Position numbers and translations under genes: made by a program. Under the pieces are notes generated by a model. That model saw only the letters and a program-made list of their open reading frames with translations, ran no database searches and was not told the origin of the DNA. Source: Verrucomicrobiales bacterium (GTDB lineage Bacteria > Verrucomicrobiota > Verrucomicrobiia > Verrucomicrobiales > DEV007). From it: a DNA stretch of 64,000 nucleotides. The stretch lies in assembly GCA_029210205.1 (NCBI GenBank), contig JARGOD010000014.1, forward strand, positions 1-64,000. The letters run 5' to 3'. This document shows, in pieces, positions 37,245 to 46,911 of the stretch. Every line of letters begins with the position of its first letter. Position 1 is the first letter of the stretch.

Positions 37245-40200
37245 ATGCATATGAAAGCCTCCCTGACTCGACTACTTCACATATTCATCGTGGCTTGTCT
37301 CGCAGGATTGGCAGCGGCGGAAGAGCCAAAACGTTGGCAGACTTACGATGGCTACAACACGGAAGGCTATGGGCGGCATATTGTTTTCATCTCCGGCGAT
37401 GAGGAATATCGCTCTGAGGAAGCGCTTCCAATGCTGGCCAAGCTCATGGCGGTGCGACATGGGTTCAAAGCGACGGTTCTATTTGCTCAGGATCCGGAGG
37501 CACCGGGCATCATCAATCCTAAGGTGCAAACTAATATTCCCGGCCTCGAAGAGCTTCGCACTGCTGACCTGATGGTCATTGCGACGAGGTTCCGGGCGCT
37601 ACCGGATGAACAGATGAAGGAAATTGATGATTACCTCAAGAGCGGGCGTCCCGTCGTCGGACTTCGCACTGCGAATCACGGATTCAAATTCCCGGAGGAC
37701 TCGAAGTGGCATCACTACAGCTGGAGATACAACGGGGAGAAAACCGGCTGGGCTGAGGGTTTTGGAGGAGGCGTTCTCGGGAGTTGGTTTTTCAGCCACC
37801 ATGGATGGCACGGAAAAGAGAGCACTCGTGGGATCATCGAGAAGGGTGCGGAGAAGCATCCCATTCTCCGAGGTATCGAGAAAGGTACGGTCTGGGGGCC
37901 GACGGATGTCTACGGAGTGAAAGAGCCGATTCCCGGTGAGGACGTCGAGATCCTGCTGCGCGGTCAGGTCCTCGAAGGGATGGACTACGATGATCAACCG
38001 ATCGGCAAAGGCCCCTACGAGAAAGCCCCCGACTACATCACCGAGGGGGCGAATGACAAGAATGACCCGATGCAGGCGCTCGCGTGGACGAAGTCCTACC
38101 GGATTCCCGGCGGACGGGAGGGGAGAGCATTCTGTACCACGCTGGGTGCGTCGGAGGACCTCGTCGCGGAGGGTTCCCGGCGACTCGTGGTAAATGCGAT
38201 GCTGTGGTGCCTCGGCATGGAGATTCCGGAGAAAACCGACGTCGATCCGGTCGACAGGTATGAGCCGACGGGTTTTAAGAATCATCCGATGGAACACTGG
38301 AAAGGCCTGGGCATGAAGGTTTCGGATTTCGATCTGGAAGCGCCGCTCTATGAGCCTGGCGGGGCGCCTCATGGCGAGCCGTCGACTCCATACCACGATG
38401 TCACCGGCGGGCGCGAGGGGCGGGGCTACGAGTTCGCCGGTCATCCCGTAAATCGCCATCGGCTCTACGACTTTCACCGACGCCAGGCGGCCCACCTGCT
38501 TCAACTCAAGCAGGACGGGGAAGTGATTCCGGAGATCCTGCCGAACATGCCCGATCTCGATGGTGGCCCGTTCGGGCATTGGGGGAAATTTCACAAGAAC
38601 GGCTACAAGGACCGGCGTTGGAATCTCATGGATGTCGGGATCGCGATGGGAGGCGTGTTCCGGGCGGGCGGCTCCACGCTCGAACGGACCATCGCGGTTC
38701 GGCTGAGTGATGACCTCGCCTGCGCCTTCGACACCGCGACCCTGCGGGTGACGCATGTCTGGAAGGGCGGCTTCGTTCGGTTTCAGGAACATCGCTGGGG
38801 TATCGGAAACGGGATCGTGCCGGACGGGGAACTGCTGGATTATGAAGCGGAAGAGCCCGGAGAAGGTCGCTTCCTCGGCTATTCGCTGGCGGGGGACGAG
38901 GTGGTTTTCCGGTTTGAATCCGGAGGAAAGGAGATGACCCTCACGCCCTACCAAACCGATAATGGTGAGCTGGGGGTGAGGTTCGGTGAGGCGTCAAAGC
39001 CGGTCGAAGAGACCTTCGGTGATGCCCGCTATTCCCGTGACGCGATTACTCTGACCGGAAAAACCGGAGATCCGATTCCGGGAAGTCCTTTCGCGATCGA
39101 TCGGATTCCGGTTCCGCTTCACAACGAGTTCGGTTCCATGATGTTCATTGGCGGGCATGATTTCTTCTCGAACGGAGAGGCGGCGGTCTGCACGATGATG
39201 GGCGATGTCTGGCGGGTTTCCGGTCTCGACGAATCGCTGGAGGAAGTCACCTGGACCCGCATCGCCACCGGGTTGAGCCAGTCGCTTGGTCTTGCGATCC
39301 ACGATGACCGAATCTACGTGACCTGCCGGGATCGCATCGTTCGTCTCCACGACTACAACGACGATGGTGAAATCGATTACTACGAAAACTTCTGCGATGA
39401 CTTCGAGGTGTCGTCGGGAAGTCATGATTTCTCGACCGGTCTTCAGCGGGATGGAAACGGGTATTTCTATTTTATCTCCGGAAAACTAGGCGTCGTCCGG
39501 GTGTCGCCAGACGGCCAATCGGCGGAGGCGCTCGCGGATGGATTGCGCAACACGAACGGGATCGGAGTCACTCCGGACGCCTCGGTCGTGGTGACGAGTA
39601 CAAACCAGGGCGACTGGACCCCGGCTTCGGCAATTTTCGAAGTCAGGAAGGGAGACTTCTACGGGCGCGGTGCGAAGGAAGACGGCAAACCGATCGCCCC
39701 GGCGATGTGCTACATCCCCAGAGGTTACTGTAACTCCACGGGGGGACAGGTCTTTGTGGACTCAGAAAAATGGGGATCACTCGATGGGCAACTGCTTACC
39801 TTCTCCTTCGGGGCGGGGACCTGGCAGATGGTGATGCGCGACACTTCCGATCCTGACCAACGTACCCAGGGCACGCTTGTTCCGCTGCCGGGTGACTTCA
39901 AAAGCGGGGTGCATCGGGCAGCGTTCAATCCTGTCGATGGGCAGCTCTATGTGAGCGGAGCTGATGGGTGGGGGAACTATGCGATCACGGACGGGAGCTT
40001 TGCGCGGGTTCGCTACCTCGGGGATGAGGCCTCGACCCTCCCGCTCAGCTTGACGGTACACCGGAACGGTCTGAAAATCGAGTTGACCAACGCGATCGAT
40101 CCCGATTCCGCCGTGCCGGAGAACTTCGCCGCCCAGACCTGGAACTACGAATACTCCGATGGCTACGGCTCACTCGAGTATTCGCTGAAGCAGCCAGAAC

Positions 40201-40871
40201 TGCCTGGCCATGATCCGCTGAAGGTAAAGTCGGTCACACTTCTGCAGGATGGAAAAACGCTCTTCATCGAAGTTCCCGACCTGCAGCCGGCGATGCAGGT
40301 TCAGCTCTACGGGGAGCTCCTGAGGGCCGACGGAGAGTCATTCGTCCTTGATCTGTATCCGACCGTGCTCTGGATGCATGAAGACTGGACGGGAATGGAG
40401 GATTACACCGCGTCGGATCCTGACAAGCAGTCAGAGTTAGCGCTCCGGGTGAAGTGGCCGATCCCGTTCGAGACGAAGCAGCCGCAAGGCAAGCCGGGGA
40501 GAAAGATCCCGCTGGAGATGGTCTCCGGCTTGCAGTTTTCTCCGACCGAGTTCTCCGTGAAGGCCGGTGAGCAGGTGACCTTGGAAATTCGCAACCGCGA
40601 TTCGATTCCACACAACTGGCTTCTTGCGGAACAAGGCACTTACGAGAAAGTCGGGATGGCGTCGAGCATGATGCTCACGGACCCCGACGCGGCGGCGAAA
40701 CACTATGCGCCGGAGATGGACGAAGTCCTCCACTACTCGCCTATGCTGTATCACCACAAGCGATTCATTCTTCATTTCACCGCCCCGGAGGAACCGGGAC
40801 GCTATCCCTACCTATGCACTTTTCCGGGACACTGGGCAGTGATGAAAGGGGAGATGATAGTCGAGCCGTGA
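37245..40871 (+). CDS. multidomain protein: ThuA-like, beta-propeller-like region, C-terminal cupredoxin
   Basis: HIVFISGDEEYRSEEALPMLAKLMA..., VVGLRTANHGFKF (ThuA); C-terminal PHNWLL ... YPYLCTFPGHWAVMKGEMIVEP (azurin/auracyanin-like Cu site). Confidence 0.82.
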   Translation: MHMKASLTRLLHIFIVACLAGLAAAEEPKRWQTYDGYNTEGYGRHIVFISGDEEYRSEEALPMLAKLMAVRHGFKATVLFAQDPEAPGIINPKVQTNIPGLEELRTADLMVIATRFRALPDEQMKEIDDYLKSGRPVVGLRTANHGFKFPEDSKWHHYSWRYNGEKTGWAEGFGGGVLGSWFFSHHGWHGKESTRGIIEKGAEKHPILRGIEKGTVWGPTDVYGVKEPIPGEDVEILLRGQVLEGMDYDDQPIGKGPYEKAPDYITEGANDKNDPMQALAWTKSYRIPGGREGRAFCTTLGASEDLVAEGSRRLVVNAMLWCLGMEIPEKTDVDPVDRYEPTGFKNHPMEHWKGLGMKVSDFDLEAPLYEPGGAPHGEPSTPYHDVTGGREGRGYEFAGHPVNRHRLYDFHRRQAAHLLQLKQDGEVIPEILPNMPDLDGGPFGHWGKFHKNGYKDRRWNLMDVGIAMGGVFRAGGSTLERTIAVRLSDDLACAFDTATLRVTHVWKGGFVRFQEHRWGIGNGIVPDGELLDYEAEEPGEGRFLGYSLAGDEVVFRFESGGKEMTLTPYQTDNGELGVRFGEASKPVEETFGDARYSRDAITLTGKTGDPIPGSPFAIDRIPVPLHNEFGSMMFIGGHDFFSNGEAAVCTMMGDVWRVSGLDESLEEVTWTRIATGLSQSLGLAIHDDRIYVTCRDRIVRLHDYNDDGEIDYYENFCDDFEVSSGSHDFSTGLQRDGNGYFYFISGKLGVVRVSPDGQSAEALADGLRNTNGIGVTPDASVVVTSTNQGDWTPASAIFEVRKGDFYGRGAKEDGKPIAPAMCYIPRGYCNSTGGQVFVDSEKWGSLDGQLLTFSFGAGTWQMVMRDTSDPDQRTQGTLVPLPGDFKSGVHRAAFNPVDGQLYVSGADGWGNYAITDGSFARVRYLGDEASTLPLSLTVHRNGLKIELTNAIDPDSAVPENFAAQTWNYEYSDGYGSLEYSLKQPELPGHDPLKVKSVTLLQDGKTLFIEVPDLQPAMQVQLYGELLRADGESFVLDLYPTVLWMHEDWTGMEDYTASDPDKQSELALRVKWPIPFETKQPQGKPGRKIPLEMVSGLQFSPTEFSVKAGEQVTLEIRNRDSIPHNWLLAEQGTYEKVGMASSMMLTDPDAAAKHYAPEMDEVLHYSPMLYHHKRFILHFTAPEEPGRYPYLCTFPGHWAVMKGEMIVEP

Positions 40872-40919
40872 GTGGGCCGGAATTCGGGTCTCGAGGGGCA
40901 TCAAGGCTTGGCGATTTCG

Positions 40920-42002
40920 TCATCGCTTTGCGACCAACTCGGCGAGGTAAATAGCGGTGATGGGATTGCCGTCTTCGTCCTTCTCGTGACTTGAATACCA
41001 AGAGACGAGTCCGTTGCCGTTGTCGAGTTCGACGAAGCCGGGGTAGGAGTTGTCGCCTCCGCTGGGGAGGGTGGCGAACTGGATCAGTGTTTCGCCCTCA
41101 AGCCAGTAGAGCGCGGTACGCGCTCCCTCCGTTGTGTTGCGGCGTCCGCCGACGAGATAACGATCGCCCCACTTCGCGAGGAGGGGGCCGCCGATGTAGT
41201 CGGGAAAGTCGATGCGGCTCTTCTCCTGCCATGGGGGATCTGCCCGGACGAGCTGGGCCGGCTCCGAGCCGCTCCGACTCACCGCGATGAGAGCACCGTC
41301 GGGTTCGAAGAGAAAAGCAGTCTCGTCCCCTCGGTCGGGCTGGAAGAGGGAATGAAATTTCCAGACCAGCCCGTCGTCGCTCTCCAGCATCGCTGACTCG
41401 ACGATGCGGGGGCTGCCCGTTCCCCGATGCTGCTCCGAGTAGGCACGTTTTCTCCGTCCGCAGAGGTAGGCCTTGCCTTCGTGGGTAGCGGCGCGCCAAA
41501 TGTAGTGTCCGTAGGTGCCCTCGAGCTGGGTTGGCGCGCTCCAGTCGTTCCCGTCGTCCGAGTGAACGGCGTAGCCGAGGTGCTGGTTGAGGTTGTAATC
41601 CTCGCGGGGAAGCGTGTCGTCGCCGCTCCACCAGGTTCCGGTGTAGACGAAGAGCTTGTCGCGGAAGACGAGAAAATGGGGATCACGGACGTCGCGACGT
41701 TTCACCGAGAACCGGTGCACCTCGGTCCACTCCTTGGTGTCGGTGCTGCAGAGGATGCGGATCGAAGAGGTCGGGTGAACCATGTGACCGTCGGGACAGC
41801 TCCGGAAGGTGAGCCAGAACTTTCCCTTCCAACGGACCAGATCGGTGAATGCGTTGTGTTCTCCGTTGTGGTAGGCGCGGCGAATGTCGGTGACCTCGAC
41901 GTCGTCGGCGAGGAGCGGGGAGGCGAAGGCGAAGTAAAGGAGGGCAAACAGTGGGAAACGAAAAGACGGCATTCTCTTTTTTATCAGGAGCTGCGTCCGC
42001 AT
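40920..42002 (-). CDS. sialidase/glycosyl hydrolase-like secreted protein
   Basis: Signal peptide; repeated beta-propeller-like strands (WTEVHRFSVKRRDVRDPHFLVFRDKLFVYTGTW). Confidence 0.65.
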   Translation of the reverse strand: MRTQLLIKKRMPSFRFPLFALLYFAFASPLLADDVEVTDIRRAYHNGEHNAFTDLVRWKGKFWLTFRSCPDGHMVHPTSSIRILCSTDTKEWTEVHRFSVKRRDVRDPHFLVFRDKLFVYTGTWWSGDDTLPREDYNLNQHLGYAVHSDDGNDWSAPTQLEGTYGHYIWRAATHEGKAYLCGRRKRAYSEQHRGTGSPRIVESAMLESDDGLVWKFHSLFQPDRGDETAFLFEPDGALIAVSRSGSEPAQLVRADPPWQEKSRIDFPDYIGGPLLAKWGDRYLVGGRRNTTEGARTALYWLEGETLIQFATLPSGGDNSYPGFVELDNGNGLVSWYSSHEKDEDGNPITAIYLAELVAKR

Positions 42003-42042
42003 CGCAAGGACAGCATCGCGCCGGTTCGAGAGCGGTGGAGAC

Positions 42043-44436
42043 TCACCTCGCTCCCGCCAGGGCCCGTTCGATGAGAAAATCCACGAGCGGCTGGTGGGTG
42101 AAGAATCCTTCCCAGAAGCTGTGCTTTTGCCCCTCTGCCTTCACAAGGGTGATGAGGTCGCCGGCACCATTGTCCTCGTAAATCTGTTCCAGCGCGGCGG
42201 AGTTTTCCGCGAGCGGCACGACCTGGTCGTCGGTGCCATGAATGATGTGCACGGGGATCCCGGCTTTCGCGAGGACATCGGCGCGGCGGATCGGGTTGTA
42301 GCTATCGAGTTGGTCACCCAGCTCTGCGGGTGAAAGGTCATACATTGGCGCGGCCTTTTCGAGTCCGGGGTAGGTCGTGAAATCATAGACCGGATAGATG
42401 CCGCCGAGGCCGGCGACGCGTTCGGGATGTTCGATTGCCCAACTGCTCGACCAGAGACCACCGCGGCTGCGGCCGAGCAGGGCAGGTTTTTCCGAGTAGC
42501 CGCGTTTTACCATTTCAGCATGGAGTGATTCAAAGTAAGGGAAGGCATGAGGGCTGCCGTAGGCTTCTCCAACGTCGATGCCGGCGACGGCGATCCCGGC
42601 TGCGACAAACTGGTCATGCATCCAGCGCTCGGCCCGGTCAGGGGTGTTCTTCAAGGTAGGCCCATAGAAAATCCAGGGCTTGGAGTCCCCTTCGGATTTT
42701 GTGGATGGATGCATGATGAAGGCGTGGCGTCCCTGGAGAAGAAAGGTTTCTCCGCTTGGAAGGACTTGAGTGCGCTTTGCTCGACCCATCTCCTGTGCCG
42801 CGTTCATGCGGCTGGGCTGTGCGGGATCGACGTCTTTCAGCTTCGAAGGATCGAGATCAGCGGAGGCGGTTTCCTTGAAGTCGGCCATGAGGCGCTCCCA
42901 CTCGGTGATCAGTTCCGTCAGTTTGGCGCGATGAACGATCGCGAGATCGGTGGTTTCAGCACGGTCGTCGGCGAGGTGGTAAAGCTCCCACGGCTCCTGA
43001 ATCGGGGCGACAGCTTTCCAGTCGCCCATGCGGATCGCCTTGTGCCCGTCGTGGAACCACCAGATCGCCTCGTGAGAAACGGTATCGTCTTCGGTGAAGA
43101 GCGGGGCCAGACTCTTGCCCGGTGATTCGGGAGCGTCTTGATGAGGCTCAGCGCCGGCCAGTTCCAGCAGGGTCGGCACGACATCGATGACGTGTCCGGG
43201 GTTGTGACGAATTTCCCCTCGGGCAGCGATTCCCTGCGGCCATGACATCACCAGCGGCGTGGTCGTTCCTCCCTCGTGCGTCCAGGTCTTGTGACGGCGG
43301 AAGGGAGTGTTTGAAACGGTTGACCAGCCGGGTCCGAGGCAAAGGTAGGTATCCGCCGCGCCCATTGGAAGGGACGGGTCATGACCATCGTCACGGACCA
43401 TGATCTCGGCGCTGGCTCCGTTGTCAGAAAGGAACATGACGATGGTGTTTTCCCATTCGTCCATGGCTTTGATCTGGTCGAAGACTCTGCCGATCTCGAG
43501 ATCCATGCGATGTATCATCGCGGCATGGATCGCCATTTTGGTGGATTGAAATTCTTTTTGCGTATCGGTCAGACGCCCCCAGGGGACAGGCTGGTTGATT
43601 TCGCCCTCGCCAAGAATTTCGTAGGCATCGGGGAAATAGTAGGGAGCTCCTACCTCGCGCTCGACGCGTGAAGGGTTGGTGACTGGGTTGGGTTCAAAGA
43701 GTCCCATTTGCTGCATTTTTTGCCACCGTTGACGTCGGATCGCATCCCATCCAACATCGTAGGCGTCTTCATAAATCGCGATGTCCTCGGGGAGGGCGTG
43801 GAGCGGAAAATGCGGCGCGGCGAAGGCGAGATAATGGAAGAATGGAGCTTTGTTGTGGTTCTCGGCGTGATCCTGAAGCACTTCGATGACATGGTTAGCG
43901 AGGGCGGTGGTGGCGTAATAGCCGGTGCCTTTTTCAACCGGCGGAAGTTTCACATCGTCTTTCCAGTGAACAGTCGGGTTGAAGAAACGGCCCTGGTCTT
44001 TGAGATAGTAAGAGTGATGAAATCCGTTTTCGAGCGGCATGCCGTCGATGTGCCATTTTCCGGTGTGATAGGAACGATAGCCGACGGGCTCAAGGAGTTG
44101 TGGAAGCAGAACCGCCCAGTCCGGCCGAATACCCCGATTGCCGCCGCCGGATGGAACCCCCGGAACACTGTCGCGCCGTATCTGCTGGGCGTAGAAACCA
44201 GTCAACAGCGCCCCCCGTGTTGGCCAGCAGCGAGCCGTGTTATAAAACTGGGTGAACTTCAACCCGCCTTCGGCAATAGAATCTAGATTGGGCGTCTGAA
44301 TCTCCCCGCCATAGCAGCCAAGATCCGAAAATCCGAGATCATCGGCAAGGATTAGCAGAACATTTGGCTTTTCTGATGCCTGTCCTGAAGAGATGAAGAA
44401 AAAAACGAGAGTAAAGCAGGCGGTAAAGATCTTCAT
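42043..44436 (-). CDS. sulfatase fused to C-terminal alpha/beta hydrolase
   Basis: NVLLILADDLGFSDLGCYGGEI, NTARCWPTRGALLTG (C-x-P-x-R), then GRSRGG nucleophile elbow, HGTDDQVVP and GQKHSFW. Confidence 0.9.
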   Translation of the reverse strand: MKIFTACFTLVFFFISSGQASEKPNVLLILADDLGFSDLGCYGGEIQTPNLDSIAEGGLKFTQFYNTARCWPTRGALLTGFYAQQIRRDSVPGVPSGGGNRGIRPDWAVLLPQLLEPVGYRSYHTGKWHIDGMPLENGFHHSYYLKDQGRFFNPTVHWKDDVKLPPVEKGTGYYATTALANHVIEVLQDHAENHNKAPFFHYLAFAAPHFPLHALPEDIAIYEDAYDVGWDAIRRQRWQKMQQMGLFEPNPVTNPSRVEREVGAPYYFPDAYEILGEGEINQPVPWGRLTDTQKEFQSTKMAIHAAMIHRMDLEIGRVFDQIKAMDEWENTIVMFLSDNGASAEIMVRDDGHDPSLPMGAADTYLCLGPGWSTVSNTPFRRHKTWTHEGGTTTPLVMSWPQGIAARGEIRHNPGHVIDVVPTLLELAGAEPHQDAPESPGKSLAPLFTEDDTVSHEAIWWFHDGHKAIRMGDWKAVAPIQEPWELYHLADDRAETTDLAIVHRAKLTELITEWERLMADFKETASADLDPSKLKDVDPAQPSRMNAAQEMGRAKRTQVLPSGETFLLQGRHAFIMHPSTKSEGDSKPWIFYGPTLKNTPDRAERWMHDQFVAAGIAVAGIDVGEAYGSPHAFPYFESLHAEMVKRGYSEKPALLGRSRGGLWSSSWAIEHPERVAGLGGIYPVYDFTTYPGLEKAAPMYDLSPAELGDQLDSYNPIRRADVLAKAGIPVHIIHGTDDQVVPLAENSAALEQIYEDNGAGDLITLVKAEGQKHSFWEGFFTHQPLVDFLIERALAGAR

Positions 44437-44557
44437 GCGGAAAACAGGGTTGAGTCGATGACTCAATAGGGTTTGATCGGTATCCTAGGAGGCTCTTCGA
44501 TTTGAGGAAACAGATAATCGCTACGTCATTCCCTACCTGAACCGACCAGAGGGGCAC

Positions 44558-44588
44558 AAAAAAAGCGAAACTCCGTGAGGAGTTCCGC
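44558..44588 (-). terminator. terminator of RRM gene
   Basis: Minus strand GCGGAACTCC TCAC GGAGTTTCGC TTTTTTT. Confidence 0.85.
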
Positions 44589-44621
44589 TCAATTCGATTG
44601 AACGCGTCTAGCGCGATCAGA

Positions 44622-44906
44622 TTAGTAACGGCCACGGCCGCCACCACCACCACCACCGCGATCTTCGCGAGGGCGTGCTTCATTCACCTTGATGGTGCGT
44701 CCGCCAAGATCCTGGCCATCGAGCGCGTCGATAGCTGAATTCATGGCTTCTTTAGAATCCATTGTCACGAATGCAAATCCGCGAGGACGTCCAGTTTCAC
44801 GATCCTGGGGAACGTGAACATCAGTGACGGTTCCGTACTGGCCGAACGAATCTTCCAGGTCTTCTTTAGTAGTGTCGAAGGACAAATTGCCCACATACAT
44901 TTTCAT
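44622..44906 (-). CDS. RNA recognition motif protein with Gly-rich tail
   Basis: [24 protein letters not shown] (RNP2), [10 protein letters not shown] (RNP1), [11 protein letters not shown]. Confidence 0.95.
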   Translation of the reverse strand: MKMYVGNLSFDTTKEDLEDSFGQYGTVTDVHVPQDRETGRPRGFAFVTMDSKEAMNSAIDALDGQDLGGRTIKVNEARPREDRGGGGGGGRGRY

Positions 44907-45107
44907 AATAATCGGGTGGCTCGAGCGCGTGGCATTGTCTCCATAGACTGTCCCCGATCAGCGGGTTGCAGATCACCTATTAAGTGATGTTTTACTTGGC
45001 AATACTCCAGATCTTGATTTAGCCAAGTCTTGAACCGCGGAACCAGTAACCCAGTTTTCACCTTCTGTCTCGAATTATCCGAGATTCTCCGGCCGGTTTA
45101 AATTCAG

Positions 45108-45836
45108 CTATTTTCGGCGAACTCGGAAGGTTGTCTGGTTTCCCTGCTGAAATTTCTCCATTTCGAAGGAATCAATCGCTTTGAAGAGGTCGCTGAGCTT
45201 ACTGAATCCGTAGGTTCGGTGGTCGAATGGGCCCTGATTCGAAATATGCCCCCCAACGGGGCCCAGTGAGGCCCATCCTTCATCGTCGGCGGCTGCATCG
45301 ACGGCGCTGCGTAGCGTATTCATGAGTTTGGTATTTCCCTTGAGCTGATTACCGGAAGAGCGGCGCTCTTTCTTCTGTTCAGCACTTTCAGCTTCGTCGT
45401 CGAGGTAGAGGAATCGGGTGCAGGCATTGATAAACGGAGCAGGGGTGTTCTGGCCGCCAAATCCGATCACCTGCTTGCCATCAGCCCGGATCCGCGTGCA
45501 AAGCGGGGTAAAATCGCAATCCGACGAAATCAGGGCAAAGGTTTGTACGTCTTTCGTGTAAAGCATATCCATCGCGTCGATGAGAAGTCTCATGTCAGTA
45601 CCATTTTTCCCTTTCACCATGTCGAAGAGCTGAACTGGTTCGATTGCATATTCGTGAAGCACTTTGGTCCAACCTGAAAGCCCGCGCTTGGCCCAGTTCC
45701 CATAGGCGCGGCGGATATTTACGACGCCGTGGCTTGCCAGTTCCGTGATGATGAATTCGATTTTCGCAGCGGGCGCGTTGTCGGCGTCGATTAGGAGAGC
45801 GATGCTGTCGTCGGACGACTCTTTCGTAGAAGGCAT
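45108..45836 (-). CDS. NYN (LabA/PIN-like) ribonuclease-domain protein with OST-HTH/LOTUS-like C-terminus
   Basis: ALLIDADNAPAAKIEFI, KNGTDMRLLIDAMDML, ALISSDCDFTPLCTRIRADGKQVIGFG. Confidence 0.87.
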   Translation of the reverse strand: MPSTKESSDDSIALLIDADNAPAAKIEFIITELASHGVVNIRRAYGNWAKRGLSGWTKVLHEYAIEPVQLFDMVKGKNGTDMRLLIDAMDMLYTKDVQTFALISSDCDFTPLCTRIRADGKQVIGFGGQNTPAPFINACTRFLYLDDEAESAEQKKERRSSGNQLKGNTKLMNTLRSAVDAAADDEGWASLGPVGGHISNQGPFDHRTYGFSKLSDLFKAIDSFEMEKFQQGNQTTFRVRRK

Positions 45837-46005
45837 GAGCGGAACCTAACAGGGTTGGATACGAGGGTAAACCCTCTTGCCTCAACTCCTTTCAATTCCC
45901 CGGCCTCCAGCCGCGAGAAGGACAGGAGCCTGGTCAGATCATCTATATTCGGATCTTGTTGGGAGCAAGGTAGCTGATAGAATCAGGATAATTCATCCCG
46001 ATGCC

Positions 46006-46893
46006 ATGCGAATTCGAATTTTCATACTCTGTGCTGCGATCTCGGCGCTCGCTTTTACGAGCTCTGGCCAGGAGGATCCAGCAAGGTCTCTGAACAGGGG
46101 GAGTAATCAGGTTTCTGTCACTTTGAGCAACAGCACCGATTCGTCGCTGGCACTGAAGTGGGTAGATTTTGATGGGCGTTCTCAGGAATTTGGAAGCGTC
46201 TCCCCGCGGGAAACAGTGACGCTTGAAACTTATCCCGGCCATCTCTGGAGCTTAAGTAATGGAAAGCAAATCGTAGTCCGTTATCGGGCCACGGCAGCGG
46301 CGACGCAATCGCTGGCTCTCGGAGGAAGTGCCGTGCCGAAGCCTATTGGGAGTGCACCGGTTTCTCCCCCAATGACGACTTCAAGCCCGCAGCAGGTTCC
46401 TGTCCAACCAGCTCAACCACCGACAATTCAGCAGAGTGGCTCGCAATTCACGCCGGCGGAAGCAAATGCGATGGTGAATTATCATAATCAGGTCCGTGGC
46501 GAAGTTGGTGTCGGGCCAGTACGCTGGTCTCCCCAGATTGCTCAATTTGCTCAGCAGTGGGCAGACGAGATGGCGGCGAAGGGAAAATTTGAGCATCGTC
46601 CCCGGAGTCAGCAGCAATATGGGGAGAATCTTGCCGCCGGATCCTCACCAACATACAGCCCACTCGACGGAGCGAAGCAGTGGTACGACGAGAAAAAGCT
46701 CTTCAGGGCACCCAACGGAGTCTTCACGGCGGCTCTCATGTCGGCGGGGCATTACACGCAGATGGTCTGGCGGGGAAGCACAGAAATCGGCGCCGGAAAA
46801 GCGATCATTCGAAGAGGTCAGATGAAAGGATGGACCGTGATTGTTTGCAATTACAACCCGCCCGGTAATATGATCGGTGCGAAGGTTTATTAA
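46006..46893 (+). CDS. CAP/SCP-domain secreted protein
   Basis: Signal at MRIRIFILCAAIS (46006); YHNQVRGEVGVGPVRWSPQIAQFAQQWAD, HYTQMVWRGSTEIGAG, VCNYNPPGN. Confidence 0.9.
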   Translation: MRIRIFILCAAISALAFTSSGQEDPARSLNRGSNQVSVTLSNSTDSSLALKWVDFDGRSQEFGSVSPRETVTLETYPGHLWSLSNGKQIVVRYRATAAATQSLALGGSAVPKPIGSAPVSPPMTTSSPQQVPVQPAQPPTIQQSGSQFTPAEANAMVNYHNQVRGEVGVGPVRWSPQIAQFAQQWADEMAAKGKFEHRPRSQQQYGENLAAGSSPTYSPLDGAKQWYDEKKLFRAPNGVFTAALMSAGHYTQMVWRGSTEIGAGKAIIRRGQMKGWTVIVCNYNPPGNMIGAKVY

Positions 46894-46911
46894 AATATCA
46901 CGATTCAGATT

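Noticed and set aside
37599-38954. 451-aa minus-strand ORF
   Set aside because: Antisense to the ThuA/cupredoxin gene; long only because of high GC.
41427-42074. 215-aa plus-strand ORF
   Set aside because: Antisense to the sialidase-like gene and its upstream region; Val/Gly/Glu-biased shadow translation.
44636-44660. (CCA)n trinucleotide run as a phase-variation tract
   Set aside because: In-frame Gly codons of the RRM tail; unit of three cannot shift the frame, so not a phase-variation switch.
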